A stretch of 64,000 nt of DNA, from assembly GCF_013432195.1 (NCBI RefSeq), contig NZ_JACCDB010000002.1, positions 248,001 through 312,000 of the forward strand, written 5' to 3'. Shown here piece after piece: positions 38,284-47,348 of this stretch (position 1 is its first letter; each line of letters opens with the position of its first letter). A program made the translations under genes and the position numbers. The notes beneath the pieces are model-generated. The model saw only the letters and a program-made list of their open reading frames with translations, ran no database searches and had not been told where the DNA came from. Source of the DNA: Tepidicella baoligensis. GTDB lineage: Bacteria > Pseudomonadota > Gammaproteobacteria > Burkholderiales > Burkholderiaceae_C.

Positions 38284-39075
38284 ATGCATACCCGTCGTCA
38301 CTTTATGCTCCCGCTGCTGGCTGCGCTGAGCGTGTATGCAGCCTCCACACATTCCCATGCTCAAGCGGCACCCGTTCCCACGCTGGCCGCTGCATCAGAT
38401 TTGAAATTCGCCATCGAAGAGGTGGCCGAACGGTTCACACAGGCCACCGGGCAACGACTGCGTCTCGTCTTTGGCTCGTCGGGCAATTTTTACTCCCAAA
38501 TACTGCAAGGAGCCCCATTTCACCTGTTCATGTCGGCCGACGAGGACTTCGTGTTCAAGCTGGCCGATGCGGGCAAAACCCTGGACAGAGGACAACTCTA
38601 TGCCTATGGTCGAATCGGGATCATGGTGCCCAAAGGCTCATCTCTGAAAGCCGACGGCACGCTCAAAGATCTTGCTGAGGCCCTTCAAGACGGCCGACTC
38701 AAAAAGTTTGCCATTGCCAACCCCGATCATGCGCCTTACGGCATGCGGGCTCGAGAGGCTTTGCAATCCCAGGGCCTCTGGGAGGCCATCGTCCCGAAAC
38801 TGGTCTATGGCGAAAACATTTCGCAGGCGGCCCAATTCGCCACCTCTGGCGCGACCGATGGCGGCATCATTGCCTACTCATTGGCCTTATCACCACAGGT
38901 GGCCAGACTGGGGGATTTCGCCCTGATTCCAGAAAACTGGCACAAACGCCTGGCGCAACGCATGGTGCTGACCAAAGACGCCCCCCAAACCGCTCGCGAC
39001 TTTTATGCATACCTCTCCACGCCCGAGGCACAAGCCATCATGACGAAATATGGCTTCGAGATGCCCAGGCAGTAA
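38284..39075 (+). CDS. modA: molybdate ABC transporter substrate-binding protein
   Basis: Periplasmic binding protein for molybdate or tungstate. 263 residues from the ATG at 38284. The signal peptide spans about 1-33 (HFMLPLLAALSVYAASTHSHAQA). Seen: LAAASDLKFAIEEVA, FGSSGNFYSQILQGAPFHLFMSADEDF (oxyanion-binding serines), AIANPDHAPYGMRAREAL and GIIAYSLAL. It begins the modABC operon; modB follows 14 bp behind. Family members are also annotated simply as the molybdate-binding protein. Confidence 0.95.
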   Translation: MHTRRHFMLPLLAALSVYAASTHSHAQAAPVPTLAAASDLKFAIEEVAERFTQATGQRLRLVFGSSGNFYSQILQGAPFHLFMSADEDFVFKLADAGKTLDRGQLYAYGRIGIMVPKGSSLKADGTLKDLAEALQDGRLKKFAIANPDHAPYGMRAREALQSQGLWEAIVPKLVYGENISQAAQFATSGATDGGIIAYSLALSPQVARLGDFALIPENWHKRLAQRMVLTKDAPQTARDFYAYLSTPEAQAIMTKYGFEMPRQ

Positions 39076-39089
39076 TCCAGCCTGAAACC

Positions 39090-39755
39090 ATGGACTGGCA
39101 AGCCCTTCGCCTCTCCCTGGAGCTGGCAACCGTCACGCTGCTGGTGCTCCTGCCTATCGGTCTGTGGATGGGGCGCTGGCTGGCGTACACCTCGTTCAAA
39201 GGCAAAGCCCTGGTCGAAGCCGCCGTGGTGCTGCCTCTGGTGCTGCCCCCGACCGTCTTGGGTTACTACCTGCTGGTCTCCATGGGCGCTGGCTCTCCCT
39301 TGGGCCGCTGGTTGCTCGACACCTTCGACATCCGGCTGACCTTCAACTTCTTGGGCCTGCTGATCGCTTCGGTGGTGTTCAACATTCCTTTCATGGTGCA
39401 ACCCATCCAGCGCGCCTTCGAGGCCATCCCTGCCAACCTCGGGGAAGCGGCAGCCGTCAGCGGGCTGAACGGCTGGCAGACCTTGATCCGTGTCGAGTTG
39501 CCCCTGGTCTGGCCTGGTCTGCTGTCAGCCATGGTGCTGACCTTCGTACACACCCTGGGAGAATTCGGCGTGGTGCTGATGGTGGGCGGGAGCATCCCCG
39601 GAGAAACCAAGACCATCGCGATCAGCATTTACGACAAGGTACAGGCCTTCGATCTCGCGAGTGCAGACCAAATGGCCCTGTTTCTGCTGCTGATGTCGCT
39701 GACAGCCGTGGCAGCATCGTTCTTTGCCACGGCACGGATGATCAGGACGCGATGA
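39090..39755 (+). CDS. modB: molybdate ABC transporter permease
   Basis: Inner-membrane channel subunit. 221 residues with five or six hydrophobic segments. The permease EAA-type loop is seen at EAAAVSGLNGWQTLIRVELPLVWPG, followed by HTLGEFGVVLMVGG and IPGETKTIAISIYD, typical of ModB. The stop overlaps the modC start by 4 bases (ATGA). Confidence 0.96.
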   Translation: MDWQALRLSLELATVTLLVLLPIGLWMGRWLAYTSFKGKALVEAAVVLPLVLPPTVLGYYLLVSMGAGSPLGRWLLDTFDIRLTFNFLGLLIASVVFNIPFMVQPIQRAFEAIPANLGEAAAVSGLNGWQTLIRVELPLVWPGLLSAMVLTFVHTLGEFGVVLMVGGSIPGETKTIAISIYDKVQAFDLASADQMALFLLLMSLTAVAASFFATARMIRTR

Positions 39756-40921
39756 AGCCGCCAGAGACATTGCCCGACGCTGCCTTGCAGGTCCAGGTCG
39801 AGCAGGACTGGCCTATGCCCTTGCATGGCCAGTTTGCTTGCCAGCCAAGGGAATTGCTGGCGCTGGTGGGGCCATCCGGGGCAGGGAAAACTTCGATGCT
39901 CCGGTGCTTGGCCGGCTTGATGCGACCCGCACGAGGGCGGATCACCGTAGGCCACACGACCTGGCTGGACACCGAGCGCGGCATCTGCCTGCCGCCCCAG
40001 CAACGGCACGTGGGTCTGGTGTTCCAGAACTATGCGCTCATGCCCCATCTGAACGCGTTGGACAACGTGGCCTTGTCGTTGTTGCACCTGCCCGCCCGTG
40101 AGCGGCGCGCGAAAGCCGCCCACTGGCTCGATCATGTGCGGCTGTCGGCCGATCAGCAAGCCCGCCGGCCCGCCCACCTCTCAGGCGGACAGCAGCAGCG
40201 CGTCGCGGTGGCTCGTGCGCTCGCGCGCGAGCCACGGCTCCTCCTGCTCGACGAGCCTTTCTCGGCCGTGGATCAGATGAACCGGCAAGGGCTGTACGAC
40301 CTGCTGGCCGATTTGCGACAAGAGCTGCACATTCCCATCGTGCTCGTGACCCACGACCTGACCGAAGCGCGCCACTTGGCCGACCAGTTGGTGGTGATGG
40401 ATGCAGGCCAGGTGCTGCAGCAGGGCACACCCGCACGGGTTTACCGCTCGCCGCGCAACGCCCGGGTGGCCGATTTGGTCGGCGTGCAAAACCGTTTCCG
40501 TGGCCGCTGGATCGGGCCGCAGTCGCCGCAGGACGAGGCCGACCGCGCCGGCTGGCTGCAATGGCTCACGCCCGACGGGCACCCGACGCATGTGCATCTG
40601 CGGGTGCGCGACAAACAGCGACTCGGCTTCGGCCAAGACGTGAGCTGGATCATCCAGGGCGACGGCCTACACCTGGGGCAAGAAATGCCAACCGACCCCG
40701 AAGGACCGGCGTTGGGTGAAGTCACGCTGCAGACCACGGTGACCGCGGTGCGCAACCTCGGCGAAACCACCCTCGCCGACATGCGGGTGGACGGCTTGGC
40801 TGGCGTGGCGCTGCGCATCGCACGCTCCGGACCGCACCGGCAGGGGTTGACCCAGGGCCAGTCGCTGTCGGTGCGGCTGGACTGCGACTGGGTCCATGTG
40901 ATGCCAAGCCGGACCGGCTGA
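39752..40921 (+). CDS. modC: molybdate ABC transporter ATP-binding protein
   Basis: Cytoplasmic ATPase of the transporter. 389 residues from the ATG at 39752. Walker A GPSGAGKTS at 40-48, Q-loop VFQNYALMPHL, signature LSGGQQQRVAVARAL, Walker B LLLLDEPFSAVD and the H-loop VTHD. The last 150 residues form a TOBE-like domain, expected to bind molybdate for feedback control. This is the only MOP/TOBE-type domain I could see in the locus. Confidence 0.95.
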   Translation: MKPPETLPDAALQVQVEQDWPMPLHGQFACQPRELLALVGPSGAGKTSMLRCLAGLMRPARGRITVGHTTWLDTERGICLPPQQRHVGLVFQNYALMPHLNALDNVALSLLHLPARERRAKAAHWLDHVRLSADQQARRPAHLSGGQQQRVAVARALAREPRLLLLDEPFSAVDQMNRQGLYDLLADLRQELHIPIVLVTHDLTEARHLADQLVVMDAGQVLQQGTPARVYRSPRNARVADLVGVQNRFRGRWIGPQSPQDEADRAGWLQWLTPDGHPTHVHLRVRDKQRLGFGQDVSWIIQGDGLHLGQEMPTDPEGPALGEVTLQTTVTAVRNLGETTLADMRVDGLAGVALRIARSGPHRQGLTQGQSLSVRLDCDWVHVMPSRTG

Positions 40922-40942
40922 ACACCGGCCCGGGTGACGCGA

Positions 40943-41812
40943 TCAGAGTTGCTGCAGCGCGGCGATGCGCTCCTCGATCGGCGGATGGGTGGAGAACAGC
41001 TTGCCCAAGCTGCCCGTGATGCCCAGTGCCTGCATACCCTTGGGCAACTCACCCGGCTGCAACCCGCCCAGGCGAGCCAAGGCGTTGATCATGGGCTGCT
41101 TGCGGCCCATGAGCTGCGCGGCTCCGGCGTCGGCCCTGAATTCACGCTGACGGCTGAACCAGGCCACGATGATGGCAGCCAGGAAACCCAGAATGATGTC
41201 CAACACGATGGTGGTCACGAAGTAGCCGATGCCGGGACCGCCCTGGCTGTCCGAACCGCGGCGCAGAAAGCTGTCCACGATATAGCCGATGACGCGGCTG
41301 AGGAACACCACGAAGGTGTTCATCACACCCTGGATCAGCGTCATGGTCACCATGTCGCCGTTGGCGATGTGCGCCACCTCATGCCCAATGACGGCCTCGA
41401 CCTCTTCCCGCGTCATGTTCTGCAACAGACCGGTGGAGACGGCCACCAGGGCCGAGTTTTTGAAGGCCCCCGTGGCGAAGGCGTTGGGGGCTCCCTCGTA
41501 GATGGCCACTTCGGGCATGCCGATGCCGGCCTTGTCAGCGAAGCGGCGCACGGTCTCGACGATCCAGGCTTCATCGGCCGTTCGCGGCTGGTTGATGACG
41601 CGCGCGCCGGTGCTGAACTTGGCCATCGGCTTGGAGATGAGCAGCGAGATGAAGGCGCCACCGAAGCCGATGACGAGCGAGAAGACCGCCAGCGCCGTCA
41701 TGTCCAGGCCATTGGCCGTGAGGAAGCGGTCCACGCCCAGAATGCGGGTGGTGATCAACAACACGGCCATCACGGCGATGTTGGTCAAGACCAGCAAAAG
41801 TATGCGTTTCAT
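40943..41812 (-). CDS. htpX: membrane protease HtpX
   Basis: Inner-membrane zinc metalloprotease for misfolded membrane proteins. 289 residues. Two N-terminal membrane segments ([20 protein letters not shown] and [20 protein letters not shown]), the catalytic [14 protein letters not shown] (HExxH), two further segments, and the third zinc ligand in [16 protein letters not shown] strong sigma-32 promoter stands 91 bp upstream of the start codon, matching the family's heat-shock control. Confidence 0.97.
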   Translation of the reverse strand: MKRILLLVLTNIAVMAVLLITTRILGVDRFLTANGLDMTALAVFSLVIGFGGAFISLLISKPMAKFSTGARVINQPRTADEAWIVETVRRFADKAGIGMPEVAIYEGAPNAFATGAFKNSALVAVSTGLLQNMTREEVEAVIGHEVAHIANGDMVTMTLIQGVMNTFVVFLSRVIGYIVDSFLRRGSDSQGGPGIGYFVTTIVLDIILGFLAAIIVAWFSRQREFRADAGAAQLMGRKQPMINALARLGGLQPGELPKGMQALGITGSLGKLFSTHPPIEERIAALQQL

Positions 41813-41902
41813 AGGTGTTGATTCTCCAGAAGAATGGGCTCCACTCAGACCAGGGCCGGCGGCCCAGGTTCCCCAAAAGCGAGGGGACACTGTACCTGAA
41901 GG

Positions 41903-41930
41903 ACATGGGGACCGTGTGACGGATCTCAAG
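41903..41930 (-). promoter_or_regulatory. sigma-32 heat-shock promoter of htpX
   Basis: On the minus strand CTTGAG (41925-41930) and CCCCATGT (41903-41910) are separated by 14 bases. The consensus is CTTGAA, 13-15 bases, CCCCATnT, so only one position of the -35 differs. The -35 overlaps the stop of the DUF3025 gene (41926-41928). Transcription would start near 41896, about 85 bases before htpX. Confidence 0.8.
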
Positions 41931-42678
41931 CGCGGGCCCGTTGCGTGCGCGGTGGCCGGAACACCTCGGTGTCGGCGTAGAAGGCCGCTGCTTCGTTGGC
42001 GGCCCACCAGCCTGGAATGCCCAACACCGGCAGCGGTGTGTACGGTTTGCTCGCCAGCCACTCAGCGCTGAGTCGGGGGGCCAGCCAGTCGTCCCACGGG
42101 TGCGCGCCGCAGCCGCTGTCACCGGGCAGATCGCACGGCACGGGCAGGCAGAGCACATGGGCCGTGATCGACTTGTAAGGGGCCACCAGCTTTTCCGTGA
42201 GGGCATGGCCGAAGGTCACGGCCTGCGCCCGACTCCAGAGCGGGCGCAGGCCCAGAAACAGCCGCGACCACGCCCGTTCCCGCAAGGCTTGCCACAGGGG
42301 TTCGGGAGCCTGCAGCAGCAACGCGTTTTCGTCGAACAAGGTCAGCGCATCGCGCAGCGGTCCACGGGTGGCGTGCACGCCACCCGCATCCCGAATGGCT
42401 TGTGCCTGCAGGCGGTTGAGGGCCCGCTTGGTCTGCGGGAAGCGCATCCAGCACAAGGCGTTGAAAAAATCGTGCAGGTTGTCGCGTGTGGGCACGCACC
42501 CGGTGGCGTGGATGTACGTTTCGTAGGCCAGCCCTTCGGGCAAGGCGGCCTGGGGCACGAAACGCACCGGGGCCAGGCCGGAGGCATTGAGCACGCCCGG
42601 CAGGCCACCCGATAGGCCCCGCTCCACACGCACCCCCAGGACGCGCCAGGGAGTCATCCAAGGTGAGTGCCAAGGCAT
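41926..42678 (-). CDS. DUF3025 domain-containing protein
   Basis: 250 residues from the ATG at 42678; an in-frame GTG at 42711 would add 11. Seen: family features [65 protein letters not shown] and the C-terminal [11 protein letters not shown]. The family is widespread in betaproteobacteria and has no known activity. It sits 57 bp behind pyrC and runs into the htpX promoter. Confidence 0.85.
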   Translation of the reverse strand: MPWHSPWMTPWRVLGVRVERGLSGGLPGVLNASGLAPVRFVPQAALPEGLAYETYIHATGCVPTRDNLHDFFNALCWMRFPQTKRALNRLQAQAIRDAGGVHATRGPLRDALTLFDENALLLQAPEPLWQALRERAWSRLFLGLRPLWSRAQAVTFGHALTEKLVAPYKSITAHVLCLPVPCDLPGDSGCGAHPWDDWLAPRLSAEWLASKPYTPLPVLGIPGWWAANEAAAFYADTEVFRPPRTQRARA

Positions 42679-42735
42679 TGCGATCGGACGCCCCTGCGCT
42701 TCATAGACCACGGTTTCCTCGGCCCCACCGGTTTT

Positions 42736-43779
42736 TCAGGAAACCACGCGCCAGGGCAGCGCTTCACCGGCGCGCAGGGGTTTGAGCTCGGCTTCGCCGA
42801 AAGGAAAGCTCTCGGGCGGAGTCCAGCTCTCCCGGCGCAGGGTGAGGGTGCCGGTGTTGCGCGGCAGGCCATAGAAGTCGGCACCGAAGAAACTGGCGAA
42901 ACCCTCCAGCTTGTCGAGCGCGCAAGCCGTGTCGAAGACCTCGGCGTACATCTCCATGGCGGCGTGGGCCGTGTAGCAGCCGGCGCAACCCGTGGCATGC
43001 TCCTTCAGGTGGGCCGGATGCGGCGCGCTGTCGGTGCCCAGAAAGAACTTAGGGCTGCCACTGGTGGCCGCGGCGACCAGCGCCTGGCGGTGAGCCTCGC
43101 GCTTGAGCACGGGTAGGCAGTAGTAGTGCGGGCGTATGCCACCGGCGAAGATGGCGTTGCGGTTGTACAGCAGGTGATGCGCCGTGATGGTGGCGGCCAG
43201 ATGCCCGTCTGCCTCGGCCACGTACTGCGCGGCTTCCTTCGTGGTGATGTGCTCCATCACGATCTTCAGGCCCGGAAAGTCCTTGCGCAGCGGTTCCAGT
43301 TGTTGCTCGATGAAGACGGCCTCGCGGTCGAACAGGTCGATGTCGGGGCTGGTGACTTCGCCGTGAACGAGCAGCAACACGCCTTCGCGCTGCATGGCGT
43401 CCAGCGTCCGGTAGGTTTTGCGGATGTCGGTCACGCCGGCGTCGCTGTTGGTGGTGGCGCCGGCCGGGTACAACTTGCAGGCCACCACGCCCGCGGCCTT
43501 GGCTCGCGCGATTTCCTCGGGCGGCAGGTTGTCGGTCAGGTACAGCGTCATCAGCGGCTCGAAGGCCACGCCGGCCGGCACCGCCGCCTGGATGCGGGTT
43601 TTGTACGCCAGCGCCTGCTCGGCGGTGGTGACCGGCGGCCTGAGGTTGGGCATGATGATGGCGCGGCCGAACTGCGCCGCCGTGTGCGGCACCACGGTGT
43701 GCAAGGCAGCCCCGTCGCGCACGTGCAGGTGCCAGTCGTCGGGGCGGGTGATGGTGAGAGTCTCGGAGGGGGCGCTCAT
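42736..43779 (-). CDS. pyrC: dihydroorotase (class II)
   Basis: Third step of pyrimidine synthesis, closing carbamoyl aspartate to dihydroorotate. 347 residues. Seen: metal-binding [12 protein letters not shown] (HxH), carboxylated lysine in [30 protein letters not shown] and FLGTDSAPH with the catalytic Asp. This is the compact E. coli-like type. pyrE lies elsewhere in this window (52682-53383). Confidence 0.97.
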   Translation of the reverse strand: MSAPSETLTITRPDDWHLHVRDGAALHTVVPHTAAQFGRAIIMPNLRPPVTTAEQALAYKTRIQAAVPAGVAFEPLMTLYLTDNLPPEEIARAKAAGVVACKLYPAGATTNSDAGVTDIRKTYRTLDAMQREGVLLLVHGEVTSPDIDLFDREAVFIEQQLEPLRKDFPGLKIVMEHITTKEAAQYVAEADGHLAATITAHHLLYNRNAIFAGGIRPHYYCLPVLKREAHRQALVAAATSGSPKFFLGTDSAPHPAHLKEHATGCAGCYTAHAAMEMYAEVFDTACALDKLEGFASFFGADFYGLPRNTGTLTLRRESWTPPESFPFGEAELKPLRAGEALPWRVVS

Positions 43780-43847
43780 GGCGCTATTGTCTCATTGCGC
43801 CTGACGCCAAACCCCTCATCCAAGTCATGGGACGACCCGGATGTCCC

Positions 43848-44270
43848 TCACAGGGTGTAGTCGCCGCTGGCTTCAGGCTGAAACAGGATCTGGAGCACCT
43901 CGGCTTCACCGATCCGCCCATCGGGAGCGTTCCAGCGGGCGCGACTGCCCACCGTCAGACCCAGCAGGGCCACCCCCACGGGCGACAACACCGACACGAA
44001 TCCCCGTTCGGGTTCGGCGTCATCCGGGTAGCACAGCGTCAGCACACGCTCACCCCCCTGGGTCAGGTCACGCAGTCGGACCCGGGAATACATGGTGACC
44101 ACCTCGGCGGGGATGTCCCGCGAGGGCACCACGTCGGCCGTATCGATGAGCTCTGTGAGGGTGTGCGCAATGCCGTGGGGAATGGCGTCCGGGCGCTGGC
44201 GCATGAGTTTGTGCAACCGCACGTGGTCGAGTTCGGTCAAGGTTCGGTCGAAAGAAGGCAAAGAAGGCAT
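43848..44270 (-). CDS. rnk: Rnk-like GreA/GreB-family protein (nucleoside diphosphate kinase regulator)
   Basis: 140 residues; no long N-terminal coiled coil, so not GreA itself. The C-terminal GreA/GreB-type domain is seen in VVTMYSRVRLRDL, FVSVLSPVGVALLGLTVGSRARW and AEVLQILFQPEASGDY. Rnk proteins bind RNA polymerase and alter nucleoside diphosphate kinase activity in enterics and pseudomonads. GGAG lies 6 bases before the start. A 193-base region with a strong hairpin precedes it. Confidence 0.85.
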   Translation of the reverse strand: MPSLPSFDRTLTELDHVRLHKLMRQRPDAIPHGIAHTLTELIDTADVVPSRDIPAEVVTMYSRVRLRDLTQGGERVLTLCYPDDAEPERGFVSVLSPVGVALLGLTVGSRARWNAPDGRIGEAEVLQILFQPEASGDYTL

Positions 44271-44463
44271 AACACGCTCCGAATCGGGCCGAGGGCCCTG
44301 AGGCGCCTGGAAGCCCGGCGATCTGGAGGGGCGCGAAACGATGAGAGAGGTGACGCGACCGCCGGGCTCAGAGGTGTGCGGCCACAGACCGGCCGCACAC
44401 CAGGGGCTGGTGCGCCATGCAGGCCGGGTGGAGCAGGTTACGCATGCTGAACATGATACCCGT
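44271..44463 (-). promoter_or_regulatory. structured leader region of the rnk-like gene
   Basis: It contains a perfect 11-bp GC-rich stem (44373-44383 with 44391-44401, loop ACAGACC) and a longer-range inverted repeat of AGCCCGGC (44312-44319) with GCCGGGCT (44361-44368). On the minus strand a 28-codon frame (begins MFSMRNLLHP) runs through the hairpin and ends before the second repeat. No T-run follows the stems. It may be a regulatory leader, or carry the end of the LysR transcript. Confidence 0.45.
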
Positions 44464-45438
44464 TCAGGGAGTTTCCTGCTGAGTGCCCATGCCCTGTGCA
44501 GTGGATACGTTCACGTGCCGCTCGACATCGGCCCAGAACGCTTGTGCCACAGGCTTGCCTTTGCGGCCACCGGGGCGTTCGCTGGGCCGTTCGCGGTAGA
44601 GGCGAATTTCCATGGCTCCTCGCCAAGTATCGCCGGACGGAGCGGCATCCACCAGCCGTCCGTCTGCCAGGGCCTGCTGCACCGAGCTGGTCGGCAAAAA
44701 CGCGATCCCATGACCCTCGATGGCCATGGCCTTGAGGCTTTCGGACATGTCGGTCTCGTACACGCGCTGGGTATGCACCGATTCGCCCGACTGGCGCAGC
44801 ACCCAATCCACCACACGCCCCAGATAGGCACCGGGTGCATAGGCCAGAAAGGGCACGGGCTGCCCTGGCGTGCCGGGCAGGCGGTGCAGCGGCTGTCCGT
44901 TCCGATCCGGTTTGACGTAAGGGGCCAGCACCTCGTGGCCCAGTGACAACATCTCATAGCGCTCGGTATCGAGCTGAATGGGTTGCGAGGCGTGATGGTA
45001 GGCCAGCAGCAGGTCGCAACTGCCTTCGGTCAGGCGCATCACGGCGTCGTGCACGTTCAGGGCAATCAGCCGGCTCTTGACCGGGCCCAGCCGCTGCCGC
45101 AGCCCCGATAGCCACGCGGGAAAAAACGTGAAGGCCAAGGTGTGCGGCACCGCGAACTCGATCGTGTCCTTGGCCACCGCCGTGTGCTGGCGCAGCATGC
45201 TGCGGGTGGTCTGGAGGGTGTGCAGAATGTCGAGCGCCTGCTCGTACAGCGTCTGCCCCGCCGCGGTGAGCCGGGTGGGGTAGGAGGACCGGTCCACCAG
45301 ATCGGTGCCGGCCCACGCTTCCAGCGACTGGATGCGGCGGGAGAAGGCCGGCTGCGTCACGTGGCGCAACTGGGCCGAACGGCTGAAACTGCGGGTTTCG
45401 GCCAGGCTGACGAAATCTTCAAGCCACTTGGTGTCCAT
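44464..45438 (-). CDS. LysR-family regulator, HypT-like
   Basis: 324 residues from the ATG at 45438. The N-terminal winged helix is METKWLEDF-like (MDTKWLEDFVSLAETRSFSRSAQLRHV) followed by TQPAFSRRIQSLEAW, closest in style to HypT (YjiE), the hypochlorite-responsive regulator, and less like typical LysR proteins. A LysR substrate domain follows. Its start lies 20 bases inside the end of the ABC exporter gene, so the two are probably cotranscribed. Function as a HypT homologue is an inference from the N-terminus only. Confidence 0.8.
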   Translation of the reverse strand: MDTKWLEDFVSLAETRSFSRSAQLRHVTQPAFSRRIQSLEAWAGTDLVDRSSYPTRLTAAGQTLYEQALDILHTLQTTRSMLRQHTAVAKDTIEFAVPHTLAFTFFPAWLSGLRQRLGPVKSRLIALNVHDAVMRLTEGSCDLLLAYHHASQPIQLDTERYEMLSLGHEVLAPYVKPDRNGQPLHRLPGTPGQPVPFLAYAPGAYLGRVVDWVLRQSGESVHTQRVYETDMSESLKAMAIEGHGIAFLPTSSVQQALADGRLVDAAPSGDTWRGAMEIRLYRERPSERPGGRKGKPVAQAFWADVERHVNVSTAQGMGTQQETP

Positions 45439-47332
45439 CGGCCAGGTCTCCTCCACTTTGCTGCAAGGCCCACATCTGGGCATAGCGGCCCCCAGCGGCG
45501 AGCAGTTCGGCATGCCGGCCCCGCTCGACGATGGTGCCGTGCTCCAACACGAGGATTTCGTGCGCATCCACCACGGTGGACAGCCGGTGTGCGATCACCA
45601 GCGTGGTCTTGTCGCGGGCCACCTGCCGGAGTTCTGCTTGGATGGCCCGCTCGTTGGCGCTATCCAGCGCCGAAGTGGCTTCGTCGAAGATGAGGATGGG
45701 GGGGTTTTTGAGCAAGGTACGCGCAATCGCCACCCGCTGCTTTTCTCCACCCGACAGCTTGAGCCCTCGCTCACCCACCATGGTCTGATACCCCTTGGGC
45801 AACCGCTCGATGAAGTCGTGGATGTGCGCAGCCCGGGCCGCACGAACCGCCTCGTCGTGCCCGGCATCGGGTCGGCCGTACAGGATGTTGTACTCGATGG
45901 TGTCGTTGAACAGCACCGTGTCCTGCGGCACGATGCCAATGGCCTGGCGCACACTGGCCTGGGTGACGGTGCGGATGTCCTGCCCGGCGATGGTGATGCG
46001 CCCCTCCGATCCGTCGGCCGGGTCGCCGGGGCGGCCCACGTCGTAGAAGCGGTAGAGCAGGCGCGCCAGCGTGGACTTGCCCGAGCCCGACGGCCCCACC
46101 ACGGCCACCGTCTTGCCCGGGGGAATGGTAAAGCTCACGCCATGCAGGATTTCCCGTTCGCGCTCATAGGCAAAGCGCACGTTCTCGAAACGCACCTCGG
46201 GCGGGCCGTCGATCCGCAGAGGCTGAGCGCCGGGGGCATCGGCGATCTCGCGCTCCTGGTCCAGCAGGGCGAACATCTTGTCCAGATCGGTCAGGCCCTG
46301 CTTGATTTCGCGGTACAGCACGCCCAGGAAGTTGAGCGGGATGTAGAGCTGGATCATGAAGGCGTTGATCATGACCAGATCACCCAGCGTCATCTCACCC
46401 TGGGTCACACCCACGGTGGCGCGCCACAGCATGGCCACGAGCGCGGTGGCGATGATGAGCTGTTGCCCGGCGTTGAGCATGGACAGCGTGACCTGGCTTT
46501 TCAGCCGGGCGCGGCGCAGGCGCTCCAGCGCCTCGTCGTAACGCCGGCCTTCGAAAGCCTCGTTGTTGAAATACTTGACCGTTTCGTAGTTCAACAGGGA
46601 GTCGATGGCCTTGGTCTGGCTGGCCGACTCCATCTCGTTCATGTGGCGACGGAACTGGGTGCGCCAGGCCGTCACCTTCACGGTGAAGAACACATAGACG
46701 GTGAGTGCGAGCAAGGTGGTCCACACGTACCAGAGCTCGAACTTGAAGCCCAGCAGCGCCAGCACCAAGGCCACCTCCAGCAGCGTGGGCAGGATGCTGT
46801 AGAGCGAATACGAGATCAGCGACTGCACGCCGCGCGTGCCGCGCTCGATGTCGCGCGTCATGCCGCCGGTCTGGCGTTCCAGATGGAAACGCAAGCTCAG
46901 TTCGTGCAGGTGACCGAACACCTGCAAGGCGATGGCTCGAGTAGCGCCTTCGGTGGCTTTGGCAAAGATGAGCTCGCGCAACTCGGTAAACAGCGTGGTG
47001 GAGAAGCGCAGCAAGCCATAGGCCAGCAGCAGACCCACCGGCACCACCAGAAAAGCCTCACTACCCGGCGGCAGGCCCAGCATGGACTGGCCGGGCGCGG
47101 GGGTGAGGCTGTCCACCAGTTCCTTGAGCAGCAGCGGCACCCCCACGTTGGCGAGCTTGGCCACCACCATGAAGGCCAGCGCGGCCGCCACCCGCCAGCG
47201 GTACTGCCACAGGTAGGGCAGCAAGCGACGCAACACCCCCCAGTCGGAGCGGGCAGCCGCCTGCGTGCCGGGGCGAGCGGCAACGGGCGCGGTCGCGTGC
47301 GGGGCGACACCGGCGGAAGACAAGTCGCGCAT
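45419..47332 (-). CDS. ABC exporter of the ATM1/HMT1 heavy-metal type
   Basis: 637 residues from the ATG at 47332; a TTG three codons earlier is less likely. Half-transporter: a cytoplasmic N-tail of about 30 residues, six membrane segments at about 40-330, then the ATPase with Walker A VGPSGSGKSTLARLLYRF, the Q-loop IGIVPQDTVLFNDTI, signature LSGGEKQRVAIARTLL, Walker B LIFDEATSALD and the H-loop AHRLST. Its closest relatives include mitochondrial Atm1 and bacterial glutathione-metal exporters. The stretch TKAIDSLLNYETVKYFNNEAFE is characteristic of that group. Confidence 0.93.
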   Translation of the reverse strand: MRDLSSAGVAPHATAPVAARPGTQAAARSDWGVLRRLLPYLWQYRWRVAAALAFMVVAKLANVGVPLLLKELVDSLTPAPGQSMLGLPPGSEAFLVVPVGLLLAYGLLRFSTTLFTELRELIFAKATEGATRAIALQVFGHLHELSLRFHLERQTGGMTRDIERGTRGVQSLISYSLYSILPTLLEVALVLALLGFKFELWYVWTTLLALTVYVFFTVKVTAWRTQFRRHMNEMESASQTKAIDSLLNYETVKYFNNEAFEGRRYDEALERLRRARLKSQVTLSMLNAGQQLIIATALVAMLWRATVGVTQGEMTLGDLVMINAFMIQLYIPLNFLGVLYREIKQGLTDLDKMFALLDQEREIADAPGAQPLRIDGPPEVRFENVRFAYEREREILHGVSFTIPPGKTVAVVGPSGSGKSTLARLLYRFYDVGRPGDPADGSEGRITIAGQDIRTVTQASVRQAIGIVPQDTVLFNDTIEYNILYGRPDAGHDEAVRAARAAHIHDFIERLPKGYQTMVGERGLKLSGGEKQRVAIARTLLKNPPILIFDEATSALDSANERAIQAELRQVARDKTTLVIAHRLSTVVDAHEILVLEHGTIVERGRHAELLAAGGRYAQMWALQQSGGDLADGHQVA

Positions 47333-47348
47333 GGATGACAATCAGGAC

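Noticed and set aside
37820-40921. modABC region as recent horizontal acquisition
   Set aside because: Only modA and its promoter look somewhat richer in A and T; modB and modC match their surroundings, and there are no tRNA, repeats or integrase beside it.
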